64,000 nt of DNA from Pseudomonas sp. N3-W (GTDB lineage Bacteria > Pseudomonadota > Gammaproteobacteria > Pseudomonadales > Pseudomonadaceae): assembly GCF_024970185.1 (NCBI RefSeq), contig NZ_CP103965.1:6095001-6159000 (forward strand). The letters are read 5' to 3'. The notes beneath the pieces are model-generated. The model saw nothing but the letters and a program-made list of their open reading frames with translations, was not told the DNA's origin and did no database searches. Of the stretch, positions 8,914 through 16,092 are shown one piece after another (position 1 is the first letter of the stretch; every line of letters begins with the position of its first letter). The translations under genes and the position numbers were made by a program.

Positions 8914-9465
8914 TTAGCTGCCGGCACCCCAGATCCCGCCCAGGTTTTTCAGCAGCGAACCGCCGACGCCCTGGTCACCGAGGTACTTGAGGATCACCGG
9001 GGCAAACTGGCCGACCATGCTGTCGTTCATGCCCAGGGCGCCGAACGCACTGTTCAGGTCGCTGGTGTTCTTCACGTTACCCAGTGCGTTATCCAGACCC
9101 GCCGATTTGCCGGACGAACCGAGCATCCCGCTCAACGCGCCCATTTGCCCGCCACCGGACAACTTGTCCAGCCCCGGCACGCTCTTGGCCAGTTGCGAGT
9201 AGTCGGTGGAACTCAGTTGATTCTTCGCCAGCCCCAGCATCGCCCCGGTGCCGCCGACGGCTTGTTGCGGGGTGACGTTCAGTTGCGAAGTCAGCGCGCC
9301 GAGCAGCCCGGCTGTTTGTGGGGTTGGGGCGGCGGCAGTGGCGGCGTTGCCACCCTGCATGCTCGAAGCCGCTTTGGTCACGTCGTCCAGGCTGAAGCCT
9401 GCGAAGACCGGGCTGGCCGCCACGGACAACAGCGAAGCCAGTGCAAAACCGCGTGAAATCTTCAT
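8914..9465 (-). CDS. Secreted DUF2780 family protein
   Basis: The 183-residue product has a signal peptide ending near SPVFA. It is followed by a Gly/Ala/Ser-rich mature region with the [20 protein letters not shown] segment and a C-terminus with [15 protein letters not shown], both typical of DUF2780 (VcgC/VcgE-like) proteins. The function of the family is unknown. The start at 9465 has AGAGGA upstream. It is convergent with the acyltransferase gene and the two stops are only 15 bp apart. Confidence 0.82.
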   Translation of the reverse strand: MKISRGFALASLLSVAASPVFAGFSLDDVTKAASSMQGGNAATAAAPTPQTAGLLGALTSQLNVTPQQAVGGTGAMLGLAKNQLSSTDYSQLAKSVPGLDKLSGGGQMGALSGMLGSSGKSAGLDNALGNVKNTSDLNSAFGALGMNDSMVGQFAPVILKYLGDQGVGGSLLKNLGGIWGAGS

Positions 9466-9607
9466 CCAGACATCCTCTTGTGGCCATGAGCACCGCCCAT
9501 CGGTGGACGGCAAAAAACGTGTGCGTTCGACTGAGATCCCGGGGGATTGTTCCCAGGTCCAGCGACAACAGCCTTATGTGGCAAAGGGTTTCGGTAAAGA
9601 CGCCGTC

Positions 9608-9675
9608 CCTGTGGGAGCGAGCTTGCTCGCGATGGCGGTGGGTCAGCCTGAATCAATGTTGCTCCCACAGGGTTT
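9608..9675. repeat. REP element pair
   Basis: The unit CTGTGGGAGCGAGCTTGCTC is followed about 35 bp later by a short complementary fragment (TTGCTCCCACAGG). It lies in the intergenic region between the DUF2780 and fasciclin genes. Confidence 0.75.
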
Positions 9676-9704
9676 GTGGTGTTCACAAAGAATTCTCCCC
9701 GCAC

Positions 9705-9733
9705 TGCATCCAGTCTAGACCCGCCTGCGTATA
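9705..9733 (+). promoter_or_regulatory. Putative ECF-sigma promoter of the fasciclin gene
   Basis: TGCATCC (9705-9711), a 16-bp spacer and CGTATA (9728-9733) have the shape of an ECF-sigma promoter. The same arrangement, TGCAACC-N16-CGTCAT, precedes the sigma factor gene at 10475. The match between the two suggests that the sigma factor controls both. Confidence 0.5.
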
Positions 9734-9785
9734 TCAAGCACGGACAGACATTCCTGGCCGATTCCCCCCCACAAGGATCACCTCC

Positions 9786-10379
9786 ATGAAACGCACTTCG
9801 ATCAAAGCCCCGTTGATTGCCAGCCTGCTGACCCTGGCCCTTGGCGGCGGATTCGTGCTGAACACCGCACAAGCCGCCGACATGAGCCACGACACCGTGA
9901 TGGTCGGTGGCCAAGCCATGATGCCGGGCAAGGACATCGTCGATAACGCAGTCAATTCCGCCGACCACACCACACTGGTCGCCGCCGTGAAAGCCGCAGG
10001 GCTGGTCGACACGCTCAAAGGCAAAGGTCCGTTTACCGTGTTCGCGCCGGTCAACTCAGCCTTCGCCGCCCTGCCTGCCGGCACCGTCGACACCCTGCTC
10101 AAACCGGAGAACAAAGCCACCCTGACCAAGATCCTCACCTACCACGTGGTCGCCGGCAAACTCGACATGATGGCCCTCGCCGCGAAGATCAAGGCCGGTG
10201 GCGGCAAGGCCGAACTCACCACCGTCGCTGGCGGCAAACTCTGGGTCATGATGAACGGCCCACACAACATCGTGATCAAGGATGAAAAAGGCGACGTCGC
10301 CGACATCACCACCTACGACGTGTACCAGTCCAACGGCGTGATCCAGGTCATCGACAAAGTGCTGATGCCCAAAGGTTAA
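9786..10379 (+). CDS. Secreted fasciclin (FAS1) domain protein
   Basis: The 197-residue product has a signal peptide (about 1-34, ending AQAAD) and one FAS1 domain of about 135 residues. The family's H1 box is visible as [13 protein letters not shown], the conserved YH dipeptide as [10 protein letters not shown], and the H2-like end as [16 protein letters not shown]1 proteins act in adhesion or as stress-linked surface proteins. A good AAGGA precedes ATG 9786. It is followed by a terminator and then by an ECF sigma/anti-sigma pair, the usual partners of such proteins in proteobacteria. Confidence 0.88.
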   Translation: MKRTSIKAPLIASLLTLALGGGFVLNTAQAADMSHDTVMVGGQAMMPGKDIVDNAVNSADHTTLVAAVKAAGLVDTLKGKGPFTVFAPVNSAFAALPAGTVDTLLKPENKATLTKILTYHVVAGKLDMMALAAKIKAGGGKAELTTVAGGKLWVMMNGPHNIVIKDEKGDVADITTYDVYQSNGVIQVIDKVLMPKG

Positions 10380-10388
10380 GCAGTGCTT

Positions 10389-10420
10389 GCCGGCCCTGCG
10401 CATCGGGGTCGGCGTTTTTT
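10389..10420 (+). terminator. Intrinsic terminator after the fasciclin gene
   Basis: A GC-rich stem (GCCGGCCC paired with GGGGTCGGC, one wobble) is followed by six T residues, starting about 10 bp after the fasciclin stop codon. Confidence 0.75.
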
Positions 10421-10474
10421 CCGAGGTGACCACCCGTGAATGGAACAACGGCGCGCCGTGAACTAACCTCTGCC

Positions 10475-10503
10475 TGCAACCGGCATCGCTCGCAGCCCGT
10501 CAT
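10475..10503 (+). promoter_or_regulatory. Putative autoregulated ECF promoter of the sigma gene
   Basis: TGCAACC (10475-10481), a 16-bp spacer and CGTCAT (10498-10503) match the layout of the fasciclin promoter at 9705. Transcription would begin near 10510, which would exclude the upstream GTG at 10436 as the start codon of the sigma factor from this transcript. Confidence 0.45.
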
Positions 10504-10531
10504 TACTCCCTCGACCGTCCGGAGAACTGTT

Positions 10532-11080
10532 ATTTCCAGCACCGACGCCGATCAGCTCAGGCAGCTCCTGGCCCAGTGTTCACTGGGTGACCGCCGCGCA
10601 TTCGAGACGCTTTATCGCAGTGTCGGCCCGCGCCTGCATGGCGTGGCCCTGCGCTTCATGGGCCGTAGTGACCTGGCAGAAGAAGTGCTGCAGGAAAGCT
10701 TTGTGCGTATCTGGAACAACGCCTCGCGTTATGAAGCGCACTTGTCGGCACCGCTGACCTGGATGATCAACATCACCCGCCATCAGGCCATCGACCAGTT
10801 GCGCAAACACCGCGACCGCCCGCTGACCGATCTCGAAGAACAGGCACTGGAAGACCCAAGCCCCTCGGCCCACGAACAACTCACCAGTGCCCGCGAGGCC
10901 AGCGCCCTGAACCGGTGCCTGGAAAGTCTCGAAGGCATGCAACGCCAATCGATCACCGTGGCCTATTTTCAAGGGCTGTCGTGTGCCGAGTTGGCCGCAC
11001 ATCTGGCCGCGCCACTGGGCTCGGTCAAATCCTGGATTCGTCGCGGTATGGAGCGCCTGCGCAGGTGCCTTGAATCATGA
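10532..11080 (+). CDS. ECF RNA polymerase sigma factor
   Basis: The product is an ECF sigma factor of about 182 residues. Region 2 shows LYRSVGPRLHGVALRFMGR and the core-binding segment AEEVLQESFVRIWNNASRY; region 4 has the helix-turn-helix (GLSCAELAAHLAAPLGSVKS). Its usual partner, an anti-sigma gene, overlaps it at ATGA. The start is uncertain: GGAG at 10521-10524 lies 7 bp before an ATT codon at 10532, giving the normal family length. A GTG at 10436 would add 32 residues but lies upstream of the putative promoter. No ATG is available. It probably controls the fasciclin gene and itself. Confidence 0.88.
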   Translation: MSSTDADQLRQLLAQCSLGDRRAFETLYRSVGPRLHGVALRFMGRSDLAEEVLQESFVRIWNNASRYEAHLSAPLTWMINITRHQAIDQLRKHRDRPLTDLEEQALEDPSPSAHEQLTSAREASALNRCLESLEGMQRQSITVAYFQGLSCAELAAHLAAPLGSVKSWIRRGMERLRRCLES

Positions 11081-11751
11081 ACTATCAGACCCCGACCCTG
11101 CGCCGCGCCCTCGCCGCCGATTACGCCATTGGCCTGATGCCGGCTGCCGCTCGCCGACGTTTTGAACAGTTGCTGCTTGATGACGCCGCACTGCGCGCCG
11201 AACTGGCGCAATGGCAGGAGACCCTCGCCAGCCTGACGGATGCCCTGCCCGAGCAACCGGTGCCGGATCACGTGTGGCACGGGATTACCGCACGCATCGA
11301 TCCGCAAGTGCTGCATGTACCGGCCAAACGGCCATTCTGGAACTGGCTGCGGGTGACGGCGGCAGTGTGCTCGCTGGTGATCGCCGTGGCCCTGGGCGTG
11401 CTCTACAACCGCGACACTGCGCGGTACAGCGCCACACTGCTGACCGCCGATGCGCAGCCTGCGCTGAAGGTCGAAGCTCATGCCAATTACCTGAACGTCG
11501 AACCGCTGACCCTGGCCGCCGTCGAACCGGACCGCAGCCTGGAATTGTGGGCAATTGCGGCCGATGGCAAACCGGTTTCCCTCGGGGTGATTCCGGCGGG
11601 CGGCAAAGGCAAGGTCGAGCTGAATGAGGTGCAGAGAGCACTGATCGGCAAGCCGATTGCGCTGGCGGTCAGCCTTGAGCCCAAAGGCGGCTCGCCGACC
11701 GGGCAACCGACGGGGCCGGTGCTGTATCAAGGTGCGTTGGCAGGGCTCTGA
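11077..11751 (+). CDS. Membrane anti-sigma factor (RskA-like)
   Basis: The 224-residue protein has a cytoplasmic N-terminal anti-sigma domain (ADYAIGLMPAAARRRFEQLL), one transmembrane helix at about residues 90-108 and a periplasmic C-terminal domain with SLELWAI and LGVIPAGGKG, the pattern of the anti-sigma-K factor RskA family. It should hold the sigma factor at the membrane until a periplasmic signal releases it. ATGA overlap with the sigma gene gives translational coupling. No zinc-binding HxxxCxxC motif is present, which is normal for this subgroup. Confidence 0.87.
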   Translation: MNYQTPTLRRALAADYAIGLMPAAARRRFEQLLLDDAALRAELAQWQETLASLTDALPEQPVPDHVWHGITARIDPQVLHVPAKRPFWNWLRVTAAVCSLVIAVALGVLYNRDTARYSATLLTADAQPALKVEAHANYLNVEPLTLAAVEPDRSLELWAIAADGKPVSLGVIPAGGKGKVELNEVQRALIGKPIALAVSLEPKGGSPTGQPTGPVLYQGALAGL

Positions 11752-11754
11752 CAT

Positions 11755-12107
11755 CGGCCCCTGTAGGAGCTGCCGTGCTTTTGCGAGATGTGTTCCGGCA
11801 GGCTACACAACCTTGCGTCGTTGCCTACAACTGCGCCAGAATCCGCCGGCTTGTGCGCCTGGAGGGCCGTCGGTAACTTGGTTCGCGTCACTGATCCCCA
11901 GTGATCGGGTTTAGTAGCCCGACGTAACTAAGTCGCACAAGCGCTCATTCAGTCGGGTATCCCATCCCCGCACTTGATGGTAGCTGTGCGCAGGGCGCCT
12001 TCGGGTGCGCCGATTTCTTAGTTCGTCGGTCTACTAACCTGTGTACAGCTGCCTCCCTATCGTTTAGTAGCGAGCGGGTCGCAGCCTCATCAAGAGTGAA
12101 CTGAGAC
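11755..12107 (+). other. Non-coding leader region in front of the DUF6124 gene
   Basis: These 350 bp hold no convincing gene. Two structured blocks are visible. One is the small hairpin CGGG-tttagtag-CCCG near 11907. The other is a larger stem in which GGTAGCTGT (near 11979) can pair with ACAGCTGCC (near 12047) around an inner hairpin GGCGC...GCGCC. The last block ends about 50 bp before the DUF6124 start. A structured 5' leader or separate small RNA is possible. Confidence 0.35.
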
Positions 12108-12470
12108 ATGATCAAACCCACACCCAATCCCCCGAAGACCGAGCCGGTCCCCCACGATCCAGCGCTCGATCCAAAAAAGCTGAAAGAAGCCGCCAACCGC
12201 GCACTCAACTTCTACCTCAAGCCCGCAAGCCTCAAACCCCGCGCACCCAGCACCATCTTCCTCATCGCCCCCGACATCGACACCGAAACCCTGCTGGCCA
12301 ACGCCTGCGAGTCCCTGGCCTCGGCGAGCGTGATGATGAGCGATTTCGCCGGGTTTCTGGATGGCACACAGCGCAACACAATGCTGGGCATTCAACAGGT
12401 GATCATGCTCGGTGAGCTGGCGGTTAACCGGGCACTGGACAACCTTGAGCCGGCGGGTGCAACGACTTGA
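12108..12470 (+). CDS. DUF6124 family protein
   Basis: The 120-residue acidic/neutral cytoplasmic protein begins with a Pro-rich tail (MIKPTPNPPKTEPVPHDPAL), followed by a helical domain with LKEAANRALNFYL and DTETLLANACESLASASVM. This is the pattern of DUF6124, a family seen mostly in Pseudomonas and of unknown function. It has a long structured upstream region and stands directly before the run of three mini-RHS genes; a functional link is only a guess. Confidence 0.78.
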   Translation: MIKPTPNPPKTEPVPHDPALDPKKLKEAANRALNFYLKPASLKPRAPSTIFLIAPDIDTETLLANACESLASASVMMSDFAGFLDGTQRNTMLGIQQVIMLGELAVNRALDNLEPAGATT

Positions 12471-12506
12471 CTGGCAGACAAAATCCCACGAACAAAGAAT
12501 AACCAC

Positions 12507-12537
12507 TGTGGGAGCGAGCAGGCTCGCTCCCACATGG
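12507..12537. repeat. Compact REP palindrome
   Basis: CTGTGGGAGCGAGCAGGCTC continues into GCTCCCACA, forming one near-perfect hairpin just after the DUF6124 stop. It may also stop transcription before the mini-RHS promoter region. Confidence 0.75.
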
Positions 12538-12565
12538 ATTTGCTGTGCCTAAATGCGCTGCGACC

Positions 12566-12581
12566 CTATCAGTTCTGCTAG
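12566..12581. promoter_or_regulatory. 16-bp near-palindrome upstream of mini-RHS gene 3
   Basis: CTATCAGTTCTGCTAG has one mismatch to the perfect palindrome at 1010 and starts 85 bp before the ATG at 12651. About 85 bp of leader after it is almost identical to the leader of mini-RHS gene 5. Confidence 0.6.
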
Positions 12582-12650
12582 TACCCAACCTCGGCCAATT
12601 GCGCCACAGTAAACCCCTGAACCGACGCACCTTTCAGGGAGTCCAGCCCC

Positions 12651-13664
12651 ATGCAGCCCAACCGCGAAACCCTGCTGTGCCATTACCACTACGATCCACT
12701 GGATCGCCTGGTCGCCAGCACACTCGCAATGCAAGCTGACACCCAGCGTTTCTACCAGAAAGATCGCCTGACCACCGAGATCCAGGGCGCGGTGCAGCAT
12801 TCGATCATGCAGCACGATGATCATCTGCTGGCACAGCAACAGCAACAGACCGGCGCCGTGCAAACCCGCCTGCTCGCCACTGATCAGCAGCGTTCGGTGT
12901 TGAACGCCCTGGACGCAACTCAACCCCAACCCATTGCCTACACGCCTTACGGTCACCGCCCGCCGGAAAACGGCTTGCTAAGCCTGCTGGGCTTCAACGG
13001 CGAACGGCCCGATCCGCTGACCGGGCATTATTTGCTGGGTAATGGCTATCGGGCGTTCAACCCGGTATTGATGCGATTTAACAGCCCGGACAGTTGGAGT
13101 CCGTTTGGGGAGGGTGGGTTGAATGCATATGCGTATTGCCAGGGCGACCCACTAAACTTTTCAGACCCGACAGGACATATACGAGGACTAAAATCATTAC
13201 TGGGTATATTACCGAGCACAAAACGTGCAAGCGCACCAGCCACCGCTGTTATTGCAACACCTCCCGGCAAAATGAGGAATGTCACTAAACTTGCCGACAA
13301 TGCCTTCACTTTTGAATCAACGCACAAAGGTGGCTCGAGACTTACCATTGCTGCTCACGGTAGTGAAGCACACCCAGGAAAACTCGTCATCGGCAACGAA
13401 TATTGGGACGCACAAACCATAATAAAAAACATAGATCTCAACACTTATGATCGAGTGCGAATACTGGCCTGCAACTCTGATGAAATAGGTGCCGAGATAG
13501 CCCTGACAAAAGGAAAAGAAGTTAAGGCATATATCGGAAGAATCACCACAAATCTTTCAGACGAAAAAATGGCAAGGATCTATAGCTTTCATAATTCAAC
13601 AAAAATTGCAGACTTGGGAGTTATCAACCTGGTCATCCGCAAACAAATACATATGACCCGCTGA
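12651..13664 (+). CDS. Mini-RHS protein 3 with a caspase-like (clan CD) C-terminal domain
   Basis: The 337-residue product has the shared RHS core (1-176, ending NAYAYCQGDP...SDPTGH) and an AT-rich unique tail. The tail contains RLTIAAHGSE and, 38 residues later, VRILACNSDE followed by GAEIALTKGKEVKAYIG. Small-His-Gly after a hydrophobic strand, then hydrophobic-Ala-Cys, is the catalytic dyad pattern of caspase-like peptidases (clan CD, as in C80 or DUF4347-type domains): His236 and Cys274 here. I infer a protease toxin or processing domain; no search was run. No immunity gene is adjacent; mini-RHS gene 4 follows after 78 bp. Confidence 0.8.
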   Translation: MQPNRETLLCHYHYDPLDRLVASTLAMQADTQRFYQKDRLTTEIQGAVQHSIMQHDDHLLAQQQQQTGAVQTRLLATDQQRSVLNALDATQPQPIAYTPYGHRPPENGLLSLLGFNGERPDPLTGHYLLGNGYRAFNPVLMRFNSPDSWSPFGEGGLNAYAYCQGDPLNFSDPTGHIRGLKSLLGILPSTKRASAPATAVIATPPGKMRNVTKLADNAFTFESTHKGGSRLTIAAHGSEAHPGKLVIGNEYWDAQTIIKNIDLNTYDRVRILACNSDEIGAEIALTKGKEVKAYIGRITTNLSDEKMARIYSFHNSTKIADLGVINLVIRKQIHMTR

Positions 13665-13742
13665 AAGAACCTTTGGAGCACTCAACATTCAACTACCAAC
13701 CTGTAAAATTCAAGCTATAGAGGAAAGCCAAGGAGTAACACA

Positions 13743-14765
13743 ATGGACGCTAATCGTCTCGTAGTGCTCTGCCGCTACCACTACGACCCACTGGACCGCC
13801 TGGTCGCCAGCACACCTGCAGCGCAGCCCGGTACCCAGCGCTTCTACCAGAAAGATCACCTGGCCACCGAGATCCAGGGCGCGTTACAACACTCGATCAT
13901 GCAGCACGATGATCATCTGCTGGCACAGCAACAGTATCAAAGCGGCACCGTGCAAACCCGCCTGCTCGCCACTGATCAGCAGCGTTCGGTGTTGAACGCC
14001 CTGGACGCAACTCAACCCCAACCCATCGCCTACACGCCTTACGGCCACCGCCCACAGGAAAACGGCTTGCTCAGCCTGCCAGGCTTCAACGGCGAACGGC
14101 CGGATCCGCTGACCGGGCATTATTTACTGGGTAATGGCTACCGGGCGTTCAACCCGGTATTGATGCGGTTTAACAGCCCGGACAGTTGGAGTCCGTTTGG
14201 GGAGGGTGGCTTTAACACTTACGCCTACTGCGAAAATGATCCGATCAATTACGCAGATCCGTCTGGCAACCTAAAACTTTTCTTTTTCGCTCGCAGACTC
14301 TTCAACCAGCCAGATATATCCGGCGCCCTGTTTCGAGTTAAAAAAAGCCTGGGCAGTATAAAAAAAGCCAACGCAAAAATGAAAGCAATAGCAGCACCAA
14401 TAGCAGAGAGGACACCAAGAGAAACAGTACCGCCTAGTCCCCTAAGCACGCAGCAAACAAACGCCCCTGCGACAAACAAAACGCTCATCGAGGGGGCCAA
14501 CCCCCGTAAAGACCCAAGCACGCTTGCACATAAGGGCACCAATAAAGCATCTATCGCTAAAAGTAACGCCGCCCTACCCCCTATTCATAACTACGCTGCT
14601 CCTGGCGAATGGGACGTGCAACTCATCCCTGTCCCATTGCCGCCTACCATTAACAGGTCCCCTTTACGCCCTGTTCATAACTACGCCGCTTCTGACGAAT
14701 GGAACGTGCGTTTAACCCCTGACTCTATGCAACCTGTCGTTCGCTTAATCCGCATGAAGGATTAA
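13743..14765 (+). CDS. Mini-RHS protein 4: RHS core plus basic, duplicated tail
   Basis: The 340-residue product shares the core (1-177, ending NTYAYCENDP...ADPSGN). Its tail starts with a hydrophobic/basic stretch and a Lys-rich segment, continues through a Pro/Thr/Asn-rich linker and ends with two copies, 30 residues apart, of a motif P(I/V)HNYAAxxEWxVxL. No catalytic pattern is recognised. Unlike the other four genes it has no palindrome upstream, but a good AAGGAG 8 bp before ATG 13743; it may be co-transcribed with gene 3. Confidence 0.78.
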   Translation: MDANRLVVLCRYHYDPLDRLVASTPAAQPGTQRFYQKDHLATEIQGALQHSIMQHDDHLLAQQQYQSGTVQTRLLATDQQRSVLNALDATQPQPIAYTPYGHRPQENGLLSLPGFNGERPDPLTGHYLLGNGYRAFNPVLMRFNSPDSWSPFGEGGFNTYAYCENDPINYADPSGNLKLFFFARRLFNQPDISGALFRVKKSLGSIKKANAKMKAIAAPIAERTPRETVPPSPLSTQQTNAPATNKTLIEGANPRKDPSTLAHKGTNKASIAKSNAALPPIHNYAAPGEWDVQLIPVPLPPTINRSPLRPVHNYAASDEWNVRLTPDSMQPVVRLIRMKD

Positions 14766-14825
14766 TCACCCATTGTTGACGACACCTGTCGGTGCCGAGA
14801 ATGAATGCAGCCCGCAAATCAAACA

Positions 14826-14841
14826 CTATCAGTTCTGCTAG
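14826..14841. promoter_or_regulatory. 16-bp near-palindrome upstream of mini-RHS gene 5
   Basis: CTATCAGTTCTGCTAG is identical to the copy at 12566 and starts 84 bp before the ATG at 14910. Confidence 0.6.
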
Positions 14842-14909
14842 TACCCAACTCCAGCCAATTGCGCCACAGTAAACCCCGAACCGACGCACCTTTCAGGGAG
14901 TCCAGCCCC

Positions 14910-15959
14910 ATGCAGCCCAACCGCGAAACCCTGCTGTGCCATTACCACTACGATCCACTGGATCGCCTGGCCGCCAGCACACCTGCAGCGCAGCCCGGTA
15001 CCCAGCGCTTCTACCAGAAAACTCGCCTGGCCACCGAGATCCACGGTGCGCTGCAGCGCTCGATCATGCAGTACGACGACCAGTTGCTGGCGCAGCAACA
15101 GCACGAGACCGGCGCCGTGCAAACCCGCCTGCTCGCCACTGATCAGCAGCGTTCGGTGTTGAACGCTCTGGACGCAACTCAACCCCAACCCATCGCCTAC
15201 ACGCCTTACGGTCACCGCCCGCCGGAAAACGGTTTGCTCAGCCTGCTCGGCTTCAACGGCGAACGGTCGGACCCGCTGACCGGGCACTATCTATTAGGCA
15301 ATGGCTATCGGGCGTTCAACCCGGTATTGATGCGATTTAACAGCCCGGACAGTTGGAGTCCGTTTGGGGAGGGTGGGTTGAATGCGTATAGCTATTGCGG
15401 CGGGGATCCGGTGAATCAAAGTGATCCAAATGGACATACGTTTCTCTGGCTGAAAAAATTTTTACGTTCGGCTGGACTGATAAGTTCGGGTACAGTCAAA
15501 AACACTTCAGACTCTCTAGCTTCTGCAGGCAAATCCGCGAAGATCGGATCGATTACAAAAAAAACCTCCGAAATTGCTGATAACAAACTTATCATTGCTG
15601 GCTTTCACGGTACGAGCATGGAAAATGCGGCCAACATTATAAGCAAAGGCATTCATGAAAATAGCAAATACTTTTTTATAACCAATACGTTTGAAGGAGC
15701 ACAAAGCTACGCAAAACTTCATGAAGGCGGTTCCGTTCTAGCTGTTTACACTAATAATTTTGAGGATCTTCGCGCGTACTCCGCGCGTGGAACAGTTAAA
15801 GAATCCAATATCGAACAAGTTAAAATCCCCAAAAAAATCCATAACTCCTTAACATTCAAAATCATCGAAAACCCGGAAGTAAGCTCTAACTTCAATAGAT
15901 TCATGTCAGAACAAGAAATTACAGCATACTGGGTAACCAAATTCCGACAGAAGAGTTAA
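14910..15959 (+). CDS. Mini-RHS protein 5 with an ADP-ribosyltransferase-like C-terminal domain
   Basis: The 349-residue product shares the core (1-175, ending NAYSYCGGDP...SDPNGH). The AT-rich tail has GFHGTSMENAANIISKGI, then KYFFITNTFEGAQSYAKLHE and a strand SVLAVYT. The order HGT, I..G, yFxT, A..YA is the hallmark of the PARP/diphtheria-toxin-type ADP-ribosyltransferase fold, with His233 as the likely NAD-binding residue. The third catalytic position cannot be fixed by eye. The inference is a toxin module that modifies a target with ADP-ribose. No immunity gene is seen downstream. The start matches that of gene 3. Confidence 0.8.
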   Translation: MQPNRETLLCHYHYDPLDRLAASTPAAQPGTQRFYQKTRLATEIHGALQRSIMQYDDQLLAQQQHETGAVQTRLLATDQQRSVLNALDATQPQPIAYTPYGHRPPENGLLSLLGFNGERSDPLTGHYLLGNGYRAFNPVLMRFNSPDSWSPFGEGGLNAYSYCGGDPVNQSDPNGHTFLWLKKFLRSAGLISSGTVKNTSDSLASAGKSAKIGSITKKTSEIADNKLIIAGFHGTSMENAANIISKGIHENSKYFFITNTFEGAQSYAKLHEGGSVLAVYTNNFEDLRAYSARGTVKESNIEQVKIPKKIHNSLTFKIIENPEVSSNFNRFMSEQEITAYWVTKFRQKS

Positions 15960-16054
15960 TTTCGCAACCAAAGAACCGACTACTTTTTGCCTGGCATTGA
16001 GACATTTAAGATTTTTTAGATTTCAACAGAACACCTTACTCGCCTCCAAGCATG

Positions 16055-16083
16055 AAAAGGGCGACTTCAAGTCGCCCTTTTCA
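16055..16083. terminator. Bidirectional terminator between mini-RHS 5 and fdhA
   Basis: AAAAGGGCGACTT pairs with AAGTCGCCCTTTT over a one-base loop and has T-runs in both directions. It would end transcription of the convergent fdhA (minus) and mini-RHS 5 (plus) genes. Confidence 0.8.
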
Positions 16084-16092
16084 CTTGCCGCC

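Noticed and set aside
10436..10531. GTG 10436 as start of the ECF sigma factor
   Set aside because: It gives a 32-residue extension unlike ECF proteins and lies upstream of the putative promoter. It is kept as an alternative because the promoter is not proven.
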